The position numbers and the translations under genes were made by a program. Below, one piece after another: positions 18,073-25,069 of a DNA stretch of 40,676 bases. The stretch is from contig JAGNHS010000027.1 of NCBI GenBank assembly GCA_018001635.1, positions 1-40,676 of the forward strand, read 5' to 3'. Source of the DNA: Pseudomonadota bacterium (lineage in GTDB: Bacteria > Bdellovibrionota > UBA2428). Below the pieces are notes generated by a model that did not search any database, had not been told where the DNA came from, and saw only the letters and a program-made list of their open reading frames with translations. Every line of letters starts with the position of its first letter. Within the stretch, counting starts at the first letter, position 1.

Positions 18073-18089
18073 AGCAAGGTCCATGCCGA
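18073..18089 (-). promoter_or_regulatory. Sigma-54-type promoter of the coiled-coil gene at 17091
   Basis: The minus strand reads TCGGCATGGACCTTGCT. GG and GC are ten bases apart, and most fixed positions of the -24/-12 consensus match. The two deviations are C for T before GG, and T for C after GGCA. Transcription would start near 18063, about 58 bases upstream of the ATG at 18005. The -12 half (CTTGCTTT versus ATTGCTTT) is nearly the same as that of the promoter at 16896. Confidence 0.65.
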
Positions 18090-18203
18090 GTTTTAAATGC
18101 ATTATATGCGATTTAAGCCTGCGCCTTTCGATGCCCTTTCCGAAAAACCGCAGATGCGTCCACTTTTCGAGACTTTAGACGAATTTTTTGAAGCTTATAA
18201 TTC

Positions 18204-18232
18204 TTGTCTAGACTCTAGGATTAGCGTATAAC
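18204..18232 (+). promoter_or_regulatory. Sigma-70-type promoter with a very short leader
   Basis: TTGTCT (18204-18209), a 17-base spacer and TATAAC (18227-18232) form a good housekeeping promoter. Transcription would begin near 18239, only about seven bases before the ATG at 18246. The resulting leader would hold only a weak AGGT ribosome site. Confidence 0.55.
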
Positions 18233-18245
18233 GCTACAGGTCAAG

Positions 18246-20135
18246 ATGAAGGCATTTTACTCCAAGCTTATAGTTACATTCATCTTAAGTTTAGGTTTAC
18301 TTCCTGAGCTTAAGTCATCGGATGTCACATCGCCTCTTAGTAAAAGCCCTAACATTACGTTTGAATTTGAATCTTCACCAGCTTGTGAAGTCACTCTTAC
18401 GGCTGGAGCCCGTCAGAATCAAAGCACATTAAATTCGACCATTGAATCTCTAGTGGCAAAGATTCCTATGACTCTAGATTTGATTTCAGTGCCAGTACAA
18501 AGGGTGTTTCATGTTATTGATTCATCCTCGGCTAGTCCTCAAGGACGTGAATTTTATTTGCTATGGGAGACTTTAGATAACGGTGATAACACTGAAACAG
18601 TTCAAGTTGTCCCCATTCAAAAGCATGAGCATTATAATTTTTATACAAAGCCCGAAACTATAAGCATCACTGACTTCATAAAGTTAATGTCTCCATGGAT
18701 TAATTTTGTAAAAGAAAAACAAAAGCGGCACAAATGGCCTGATTCATTTTTAAATAAACACGAAGAAACCGCCAAAGAGAATTTATTTAGGTCACGATAT
18801 CATGTTGTTAGGGAACTCAGGAATCCAGATAAAATTCATTCTACGATTAGATGGATTGATGAGTGGTATCCTACGTGCAATAAACTGATTTATATTGAAA
18901 ATCCTCTACCAGAATCAAGATATTTAGGGATTAAGATGCCCACATTAAGAAGCGAAAGGTTGCGAGAGGAAGCTTCTATTGCGAGAGGTTTAAACACTGA
19001 AATTGGTTTTTGGGCCATTGATGAGACTTTGCCAATTAAAGTTCGAAGAATTTTATGGCGCAATCAATGGTCAAAATTTTTAGAGATAGCCTTTGATTCT
19101 AATCAGCCAGAAATTTTTAATATTCTCTATCATCGTTATTTTACGTATGCCGATAAATACTCTCTTGAGGTTTATGGTAAGCCTATGGGATTTCGAGTCG
19201 CTGGTCCAAGCATCACTCGAGAAGGTGTTGTTTGGCAGCCCTTAGAGCTTAGTCTCGAAGCTATTGGTAAATTTCAAGAGGAGTTAGAAGAGGGCAAGCG
19301 TAAGCAATTAGATAGAAATGATGCTGTAAATATTAGACGAATGGCTGGAATGAAAATTCCAAATTATCTAAATTTAACTAGAGAAGCTACGATGCTTTTT
19401 ATAATGGCTTCTCGCGAAGGGTTTACGGAATCTTTAAGAAAGCGTACCGATAGATTTTTGGATTATTTAAACAATCGTCAGAAATTGTTGGATGAGTCTC
19501 AGGCATTGAGGGGTTATGACGACGAACTTTTAAGACAAGTGAATAGTTTTTTACTTGAAAAAGATAAACTGCTTAATTTTATTAAAAGTAGTGAAGAATT
19601 AATTTTACGAAGAACCAAAAAGGGTGAACGAGATTTTTTATTGTATCTCCACGAAAGATTGCCTGCCAATGAAAAAAGTTATCCTTGGGGTTTATCTGAA
19701 CATAATCGAATCGATCTTTTATCGGCTGCACTCATTGAAGATGTCGATATGACATCCCTAATCGACAAGTTGATTGTTTTAAGATCACTTTATTTTTGGG
19801 ATAAATTTCATGTTACCACTATGCGGGTTAAAGATTATGATTATTTGTTGCCAAAGGAAAGGGCGAAACCCAATGGCGTTCCTATTATGACCTTACGTGA
19901 GTCTATCGAAAAGCATAAGCAGTCTATTCTTGAAAGTTGGAATGACTTTTATGAAGGTGAAGATATGCTTAAGCAATTTTCTCTGCTACTAGTCAGTGCG
20001 TTGGATGATCCTAGAAATCTAGATAAAATAATAGAGCTTAAAGTTTTCATGTCGAAACTCTATAAATTAAAACCCGTTCATATTGTGGATGCTTTGTTTT
20101 GGGCCAAGGAAAATTCGGCTCCAGAGCACCCCTAG
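18246..20135 (+). CDS. Large exported protein, unknown function
   Basis: The 629-residue protein starts with a signal peptide (MKAFYSKLIVTFILSLGLL). The N-terminal half is mixed alpha/beta and contains EEASIARGL, GFWAIDETLP and a helix-turn stretch from LEIAFDSNQPE to GKPMGF (about 275-315). That order faintly recalls GNAT-type N-acyl transferases such as autoinducer-synthase-like proteins, but no acetyl-CoA loop can be pointed to. The C-terminal half (about 370-629) is charged and helical. No family is assigned. It is read alone from the promoter at 18204-18232, and transcription may end at the terminator near 20430. Confidence 0.7.
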   Translation: MKAFYSKLIVTFILSLGLLPELKSSDVTSPLSKSPNITFEFESSPACEVTLTAGARQNQSTLNSTIESLVAKIPMTLDLISVPVQRVFHVIDSSSASPQGREFYLLWETLDNGDNTETVQVVPIQKHEHYNFYTKPETISITDFIKLMSPWINFVKEKQKRHKWPDSFLNKHEETAKENLFRSRYHVVRELRNPDKIHSTIRWIDEWYPTCNKLIYIENPLPESRYLGIKMPTLRSERLREEASIARGLNTEIGFWAIDETLPIKVRRILWRNQWSKFLEIAFDSNQPEIFNILYHRYFTYADKYSLEVYGKPMGFRVAGPSITREGVVWQPLELSLEAIGKFQEELEEGKRKQLDRNDAVNIRRMAGMKIPNYLNLTREATMLFIMASREGFTESLRKRTDRFLDYLNNRQKLLDESQALRGYDDELLRQVNSFLLEKDKLLNFIKSSEELILRRTKKGERDFLLYLHERLPANEKSYPWGLSEHNRIDLLSAALIEDVDMTSLIDKLIVLRSLYFWDKFHVTTMRVKDYDYLLPKERAKPNGVPIMTLRESIEKHKQSILESWNDFYEGEDMLKQFSLLLVSALDDPRNLDKIIELKVFMSKLYKLKPVHIVDALFWAKENSAPEHP

Positions 20136-20221
20136 TATTGGGCTTCGAAATTTCTAATGAAACAATAAATAATCTTTTTGATTTAAATATTTACTGAAAT
20201 TTTTTGAAATATAGTGCTAAT

Positions 20222-20434
20222 TCCTCGATAGAGGACTTTAGCTAAGCGATGCTGCACCACGTTGTTTTGGACACTTTGTATGATTGGAAGCTTAAGTAGT
20301 AGTTTCCTAGTCGATGGACGTTCTTTAAAGGCTAACCCCTTTTAAAAAGCGAGGCTAAAAAAATCATACAATTTAACTCGGCAACTAGATCCTACATTTC
20401 AAGAGCGTAGGGTTTAGTTGCCGATGTTTTTTTT
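20222..20434 (+). ncRNA. Candidate structured small RNA
   Basis: TCCTC GATA GAGGA (20222-20235) forms a perfect hairpin. TTGTATGATT (20276-20285) pairs exactly with AATCATACAA (20362-20371), enclosing about 76 bases. An 18-bp terminator stem with a T8 tail then ends the element. This layout resembles a free-standing regulatory RNA of about 210-230 bases. No known family (6S, tmRNA, SRP RNA or RNase P RNA) could be recognised. A clear promoter was not found, so it could also be a structured 3' untranslated region. Confidence 0.4.
20378..20434 (+). terminator. Strong plus-strand intrinsic terminator
   Basis: TCGGCAACTAGATCCTAC (20378-20395) pairs with 20407-20424 as an 18-bp stem with two G-T wobbles and an 11-base loop. 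TG and eight T (20427-20434) follow. The next gene is on the opposite strand and ends at 20451, so this site serves transcription coming from the left. Confidence 0.9.
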
Positions 20435-20450
20435 ATCTATATTTTTTAAA

Positions 20451-21101
20451 TCAAGATTTTGAGGCTAATTTTTGGAAGACGAAGAAACTTTCTTCGGCAA
20501 GCTCAGCTAGGCTTTGAGAATTATTTTCGGTGAGGGCGCTAATTAAGGAACCAGTCATATAGGCTTGAAGCTGTCGTGCAATCTTCATACTGTCTTGGGC
20601 GCTCCACTCTCCAAGTGAATGACCTTCCTCTATGAGCGCTGAGAGACGGTCCGTGCCTAGTTGAACCCATTCGGTGTTCTTTTGCTTCCAATCGCTTTCT
20701 ATGGCGGTCTTATTGTAGTGGTAGAGCCACATACGTGCATGAAGTGGTTTTTCGCGTGGCCAGCTAAATACGGCCGATAAATAACGTTTGATTTTAGAGG
20801 TGGCCGAAGGAAGCGGTCGTTTAATGGCGTCGATCACGTGGACTTGGTATTGGCTTCGAATGTGAAGCAAACATTTTGAAATTAAGTCTTCTCGGCTTTT
20901 AAAATAATAATTCATGAGTGATCGAGAAACGCCTGCGTTTTGCGCGATTCTTTCGAGTGATAAAGTGTCGGGTGAAGTTTTGCTCATGCAACGAATTGCA
21001 GCTTCAATAATTTCACTCTCTTTAAGGCTGAGATTGGAGGGGTGAAAACCTAAAAGACGACCTAGGCGTAGGCGAAGGCTGTTATCAGTTTTAATTTCCA
21101 T
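20451..21101 (-). CDS. TetR-family transcriptional regulator
   Basis: The 216-residue protein has a TetR-type DNA-binding domain at about 28-78. Its helix-turn-helix LSLERIAQNAGVSRSLMNYY (47-66) is followed by FKSREDLISKCL, the usual end of the domain. The all-helical C-terminal half would bind a small ligand and dimerise; wording such as REKPLHARMWLYHY is typical of BetI-like members. The effector and targets are unknown. Its DNA-binding domain starts later than usual, because about 25 residues precede it. It is divergent from the secreted-protein gene at 21224 with about 120 bases between, so autoregulation and control of that gene are possible. Confidence 0.88.
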   Translation of the reverse strand: MEIKTDNSLRLRLGRLLGFHPSNLSLKESEIIEAAIRCMSKTSPDTLSLERIAQNAGVSRSLMNYYFKSREDLISKCLLHIRSQYQVHVIDAIKRPLPSATSKIKRYLSAVFSWPREKPLHARMWLYHYNKTAIESDWKQKNTEWVQLGTDRLSALIEEGHSLGEWSAQDSMKIARQLQAYMTGSLISALTENNSQSLAELAEESFFVFQKLASKS

Positions 21102-21223
21102 GGATTAGTTGTATATAACGCCCAGAGTCATGAATCAACGTAAATCTTAGCGCTGTAATTATGTAACTGCGCGAGGGGCAAATTTTTGACCAATGTTTAT
21201 CAAATTTACGATAGACTAACTCA

Positions 21224-22042
21224 ATGAATTTTATGCTAAAACGCTCTTGTCTACTGGTTTATCTGCTTGTGTTTGAAGTGTCCTTTTTAAAGGCTGGGGA
21301 TACAAAAGTTGGGGAGTCTAAACTTAGATTTATACAATCTATACTGAATTTGGGAGACGACTATCCTTTGAGTTTAGAAGATTCTGAATCCTTCAAATTT
21401 AATCCTCGTTATCATGGGGATTATGAAATGAGTGATGATCGTTGTTTCATAAATAAATTTGGTCAAAAAGATAATGGTGAGCTTGTTTCCTTTCGATTTT
21501 CCGAAGAAATGGAAATTATAGATTGTAAAAAAAAGGAAGTCTTACCTAAATCTGTAAGTATTTTTAGAAATAAAGATGATCGTCTTGTGGCGCAATACGC
21601 AGAAATTGATCCCATTCAAAAAAAGATGACTTATTATCAGGAATGCTGGCAGCCCTCTGGTATTAAAAATGACTTTGCCCCTCTTCATTGTTCTGTGGCA
21701 AATAATGAAACTTGTAAAAATTCGATGTCTCCATCGTTTAGTTGGTCTAAAGATTTTAGAATTCTACAAGATTCGCAACGTTCTGTGGCCAAGGGAATTT
21801 TTGAGCGTGAGTTTCCGCCTGCTAATATTTTAAAAAGAGCATCAGTTTCTTTTGGAAAATATAAAATTGAGGATTCATTTGAAAATAAAAGTCCGGATTT
21901 ATACGCCGAAGTTCTTTCGGAAGTTGTCATCCGTTTTAAAAATGCATGCGTGGAAATAATGGGAATGGAATACGAAAAGCAAGAGATCGATGGATTTGCT
22001 AAAAAATCAAGAAGCAAAAAAAGAGATAAACATAAACTTTAA
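21224..22042 (+). CDS. Exported protein, unknown function
   Basis: The 272-residue protein has a signal peptide (MNFMLKRSCLLVYLLVFEVSFLKA-GD). The mature part contains six or more Cys (DDRCFI, IDCKKK, QECWQP, LHCSV, ETCKN, NACVE), as expected for a disulfide-stabilised periplasmic or secreted protein. The tail is very basic (KKSRSKKRDKHKL). No family is recognised. No ribosome site precedes the ATG; a second ATG nine bases later is also possible. The 3' end overlaps the convergent TetR gene at 22039 by four bases. Confidence 0.68.
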   Translation: MNFMLKRSCLLVYLLVFEVSFLKAGDTKVGESKLRFIQSILNLGDDYPLSLEDSESFKFNPRYHGDYEMSDDRCFINKFGQKDNGELVSFRFSEEMEIIDCKKKEVLPKSVSIFRNKDDRLVAQYAEIDPIQKKMTYYQECWQPSGIKNDFAPLHCSVANNETCKNSMSPSFSWSKDFRILQDSQRSVAKGIFEREFPPANILKRASVSFGKYKIEDSFENKSPDLYAEVLSEVVIRFKNACVEIMGMEYEKQEIDGFAKKSRSKKRDKHKL

Positions 22043-22647
22043 CTTAAGTAATTGTTGAGTAGGTGTTCGACTTCCTTCTTTAGAATTTCTTTGTCCGGGC
22101 TTTTGCTTCCAGGGAGAGTTGTGGCTAGGTAGACACCTCGAATAGATTGAATGAGTACAAAAATAATAGCATCTAAATTTCTCTCGGCAAGTTTAGGTTT
22201 CTTTGCCATTAAAAGACTTTTTATTAAAGGGGTGGTGGCTGATTCAAGCGACTCGGCGCTTTGAAAAATTGTAGGACGACTTTTGGTTTTAAAAAGAAGG
22301 GGTAGAAGTAAGCTTTCTAAGCGCGTTTCGCGCTCGGTTTCAGCGGTAAAAACCGTTGAGATGACTTTGTTGATGGAGCTTTGAATGTTTTCATCTGAGG
22401 CTGCTTCACTTATGGCCTTTTGAATTCTGAGGCGGCGGCACTCGACTATGTTTTTTAAAAGTTCCTCAAAAATATCTTCTTTGCAGCTGTAGTATTGATA
22501 TAAAGAACCAATGCTCACTCCAGCGCGATCGGCAATGACATTCGTGTTTGCGCTTTCAATTCCATGAGTGAGTAAAATCTGAGCAGTCGCTTCTAAAATG
22601 TTGTTTTTGGTACTGAGCGCCTTGCTGCTTTGAGCCTCTCTTTTCAT
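22039..22647 (-). CDS. TetR-family regulator, divergent from the fatty acid hydroxylase
   Basis: The 202-residue protein carries an N-terminal TetR DNA-binding domain (about 12-60) with the helix-turn-helix TNVIADRAGVSIGSLYQYYS and CKEDIFEELL. The C-terminal part is helical and ligand-binding by analogy. GGGAG lies eight bases before the ATG. The gene faces away from the hydroxylase gene across about 87 bases. That gap contains AGCTCA (22664-22669) and its reverse complement TGAGCT (22684-22689), a candidate operator for control of both genes. Effector unknown; a lipid or hydrophobic ligand is an inference from the neighbour. Confidence 0.88.
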   Translation of the reverse strand: MKREAQSSKALSTKNNILEATAQILLTHGIESANTNVIADRAGVSIGSLYQYYSCKEDIFEELLKNIVECRRLRIQKAISEAASDENIQSSINKVISTVFTAETERETRLESLLLPLLFKTKSRPTIFQSAESLESATTPLIKSLLMAKKPKLAERNLDAIIFVLIQSIRGVYLATTLPGSKSPDKEILKKEVEHLLNNYLS

Positions 22648-22663
22648 AGACTTAGCTCCCTTT

Positions 22664-22689
22664 AGCTCAAATTAATTTAAATGTGAGCT
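22664..22689. promoter_or_regulatory. Candidate TetR operator in the divergent region
   Basis: AGCTCA and TGAGCT are exact reverse complements separated by 14 AT-rich bases, placed between the divergent TetR and hydroxylase genes. The arms are only six bases, so chance cannot be excluded. Confidence 0.3.
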
Positions 22690-22734
22690 TATTGTGAGTT
22701 TCGAATATGGGCAATTGCTCATAAATTGTCAATT

Positions 22735-23514
22735 ATGGACTTGGGCCGACTCTTTTTGATGATACTTGGAATAAAAGCGGCACGCTATTTTGTGATTGCC
22801 GGTTTGGCTTATCTTTATTTTTGGAAATGGAGAAAAAAGCATTTTGAAAATCAGAGAATTCAAAAAATAGATTTTAAGAATGAGGATATTCTACGTGAAA
22901 TCACATATTCGAGTTTGAGTATTATAATTTTTTCCTTAATTTTACTTCTACCTTTCAATAAAGAGATGATTGAATATACTTCTTTATACAAAAATCCCGC
23001 CGAACATGGCTACCTTTGGTTGATTATTTCACTTCCAGTCATGATGATTTTACATGATGCCTATTTTTATTGGGTGCACAGAGGCGTTCATCATCCTAAA
23101 ATTTTCAAACACGTGCATCGCGTTCATCATCTTTCAAGAAACCCAAGTCCATTTGCTGCGTTTGCGTTTCACCCTGTTGAGGCCATTGTGGAATTTGCTT
23201 GGGTCTTGCCGCTTATGTTTTTTATGCCCATTCAAAAATATGTGTTTTTAGCTTATTCACTGACATCGATTAGCTTAAATGTGATTGGACATTTGGGAAT
23301 TGAGGTCTATCCGGACTCTTGGAAAAAATATCCACTACTGAGGACAATCAATCGCTCAACTTATCATAATGATCATCATCGTCTGGTGAATGGAAACTAT
23401 GGGTTGTATTTTACATGGTGGGATTCTTGGATGGGAACTCTTCGACAAGAGACTCAAGACGATCTGAAAATATTTAAAAAAGTTTCCGCAGAATCTACAG
23501 CCCTCGCAGTTTAG
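22735..23514 (+). CDS. Fatty acid hydroxylase / sterol desaturase family membrane enzyme
   Basis: The product (259 residues from the ATG at 22735) is a membrane protein with three or four hydrophobic segments. It has the histidine clusters of the FA_hydroxylase superfamily: HDAYFYWVHR (107-116) with HH shortly after, HRVHH (128-132) and HNDHH (211-215) followed by YGLYFTWWDSWMGT. Members use a di-iron centre and oxygen to hydroxylate or desaturate lipids such as sterols, fatty acids, carotenoids or lipid A acyl chains. The substrate here is unknown. A TTG nine bases upstream is an alternative start; neither has a clear ribosome site. The divergent TetR gene probably regulates it. Confidence 0.88.
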   Translation: MDLGRLFLMILGIKAARYFVIAGLAYLYFWKWRKKHFENQRIQKIDFKNEDILREITYSSLSIIIFSLILLLPFNKEMIEYTSLYKNPAEHGYLWLIISLPVMMILHDAYFYWVHRGVHHPKIFKHVHRVHHLSRNPSPFAAFAFHPVEAIVEFAWVLPLMFFMPIQKYVFLAYSLTSISLNVIGHLGIEVYPDSWKKYPLLRTINRSTYHNDHHRLVNGNYGLYFTWWDSWMGTLRQETQDDLKIFKKVSAESTALAV

Positions 23515-23616
23515 TTGAGTCTGACATTTTTCTCTGTTTATCGTCAGCGCTTTTAGCTTCGATATGTTGAGATCAGGCTATGGGCTTATTAGTTTGAGAA
23601 TTTGAGGAGGAGTTTT

Positions 23617-24261
23617 ATGACTCAAGTTATTAGCAAATATTTAAATTGGAGAAGGGTTACAATGGCTGGGCTTTTAGTTATGGCTGGCTGTAATACGGTG
23701 GGTCCTTTTGCAATCAAGATCAATCCTAAACAGTCTTTTAGTTTGGCCACTAATAAAGGGCAGTGGAGGCGTTTTGAAAATCCAGAAACTTTAACGGCCT
23801 CCTATTCTGCTTTTACTAAGAAGTTTTATTTGGCCGATCAAAATTCTCAAATTATATTTTCTAATGTAGAGGCCGTTGAGCAAGATTCTCGAACTTATGT
23901 GTTGTCTGTGGAACCTGACTCTTCAGGCCAGAAAACGGCTAGGGGAGTTGCTGTGGGTTTGTATGTTAAAGCCAATATGACGGATGTGAATGTCGATCGA
24001 CATGAAGTTCGTGAAAACTGCACGTATTATACTCGTGAAAATTATCAACATTGCGAAAAAGACAAAAAAGGTCGACGTCATTGTGAAACACGAACTCGAA
24101 ATGTGCCCCATTCAGGTTCTCAGTGGGTTGAGCATGAGCGCATCACTCGTTATTTTAAATTTAGCGGTCGTATTATGGGCGCAAACTTAACCTTAGCGAC
24201 TGGAGAAGGCTTTGATAAAACATTAGAGGTGAATCGTCGCCCAACATCACGTTGTTACTAG
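23617..24261 (+). CDS. Lipoprotein, unknown function
   Basis: The start at 23617 is fixed by AGGAGGAG five bases upstream; an in-frame ATG at 23602 lacks this. The 214-residue product has the lipobox VMAGC, so it is a predicted lipoprotein. The mature part looks strand-rich. It carries a Cys/His-rich stretch (ENCTYYTRENYQHCEKD, RRHCETRTRN) that could bind metal or form disulfides, and a last Cys near the C-terminus. No family is recognised. It is a single-gene unit followed by a strong hairpin shared with the convergent thioesterase gene. Confidence 0.72.
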   Translation: MTQVISKYLNWRRVTMAGLLVMAGCNTVGPFAIKINPKQSFSLATNKGQWRRFENPETLTASYSAFTKKFYLADQNSQIIFSNVEAVEQDSRTYVLSVEPDSSGQKTARGVAVGLYVKANMTDVNVDRHEVRENCTYYTRENYQHCEKDKKGRRHCETRTRNVPHSGSQWVEHERITRYFKFSGRIMGANLTLATGEGFDKTLEVNRRPTSRCY

Positions 24262-24267
24262 TCTGAA

Positions 24268-24312
24268 AACACTGTTGGATGTTTGTATAGATTAAAAACA
24301 TTCAACAGTGTT
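24268..24312. terminator. Shared terminator between convergent genes
   Basis: AACACTGTTG (24268-24277) pairs with CAACAGTGTT (24303-24312) and the stem continues inward with GATGTTT/AAACATT, 17 bp in all with one wobble. TTTT follows on the minus strand and ATTTG on the plus strand, so it can serve both the lipoprotein gene and the thioesterase gene. Confidence 0.75.
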
Positions 24313-25018
24313 ATTTGAAAAACAGACTTTTAAATTCTTCTGGGAGAGAAGTGGGTTTACCACTTCTGGTATCAATCACAACTGCGTCCATTTGTCCGCT
24401 AGCATAGGGGGAACTAGAGTTTTCGTTTATAAAATAAAAAGGAACTCGTAAAATACTGTTGTTTCCTTCTATTTCACTTATCCAAGATGAGCATAGGGCA
24501 CTCCCTGAGGGGATCAGTGATCTCATTTTAAATTCAAATCCGATAACGTAAAATCCTAGTCCCATTTCTAAGAGGCTTTTGAGTCCATGGCCAAATTTTT
24601 TCATAGCAAAATGGAGTCGTTGCTCTACTAAATCCTTGGCTACATCACTTGGAAAAATATTGTTTTTATAAATAGGAAATCGACCATCATAGGAGATGCT
24701 TTTTTCGTAAATGATGGGAATTTCGATTTCTTCATTGTCTAGCTTTGAAAGACTCATGCTGAAGTAACGGGTATTATTTTCATCTAAAAAAGTATAGCTT
24801 GTATCTTTTAAGTTCTGATGAACTTCAATTCTATAGGAGCCATCTTTATCTATGGATTTGAAATAGCGAGCTTTGATTTGACATTGATTAGTTTCTAGAA
24901 TTTTTTGATTATTTTCTATTAAAGCATTTTCTAATAGAAGAAAATAGCTATGGTTTGGAAGATGTCCATAAATGTCAAACATTTTGGATTGAACTGAAAC
25001 GTTGAAATCTGAAATCAT
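24311..25018 (-). CDS. Double hotdog-fold acyl thioesterase-like protein
   Basis: The 235-residue protein seems to contain two hotdog units. The first (about 1-110) begins SVQSKMFDIYGHLPNHSYF, like the start of 4HBT thioesterases where an Asp or Asn follows a GHVNN-type motif. The second (about 125-235) has a helix containing GHGLKSLLEMGLGFYV, then strands, and ends YASGQMDAVVIDTRSGKPTSLP, which closely resembles the last strands of FadM/YbgC-like enzymes. It probably cleaves acyl-CoA or acyl-ACP in the cytoplasm, as no signal peptide is present. TTGAGT and TATATT upstream could be its own promoter. A link to the lipid-modifying genes nearby is an inference. Confidence 0.62.
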   Translation of the reverse strand: MISDFNVSVQSKMFDIYGHLPNHSYFLLLENALIENNQKILETNQCQIKARYFKSIDKDGSYRIEVHQNLKDTSYTFLDENNTRYFSMSLSKLDNEEIEIPIIYEKSISYDGRFPIYKNNIFPSDVAKDLVEQRLHFAMKKFGHGLKSLLEMGLGFYVIGFEFKMRSLIPSGSALCSSWISEIEGNNSILRVPFYFINENSSSPYASGQMDAVVIDTRSGKPTSLPEEFKSLFFK

Positions 25019-25069
25019 TTATATCTGTATAATATAGGTCAGTTAATATAATAAACTCAAATAATTAAG

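Larger units (their letters stand above)
20136..20450 (+). other. Intergenic region with a probable structured transcript
   Basis: These 315 bases have no convincing open frame. They hold a small hairpin at 20222-20235, a long-range 10-bp helix (20276-20285 with 20362-20371) and a strong plus-strand terminator at 20378-20434. The region is either the 3' untranslated part of the preceding gene or an independent small RNA. Confidence 0.6.
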
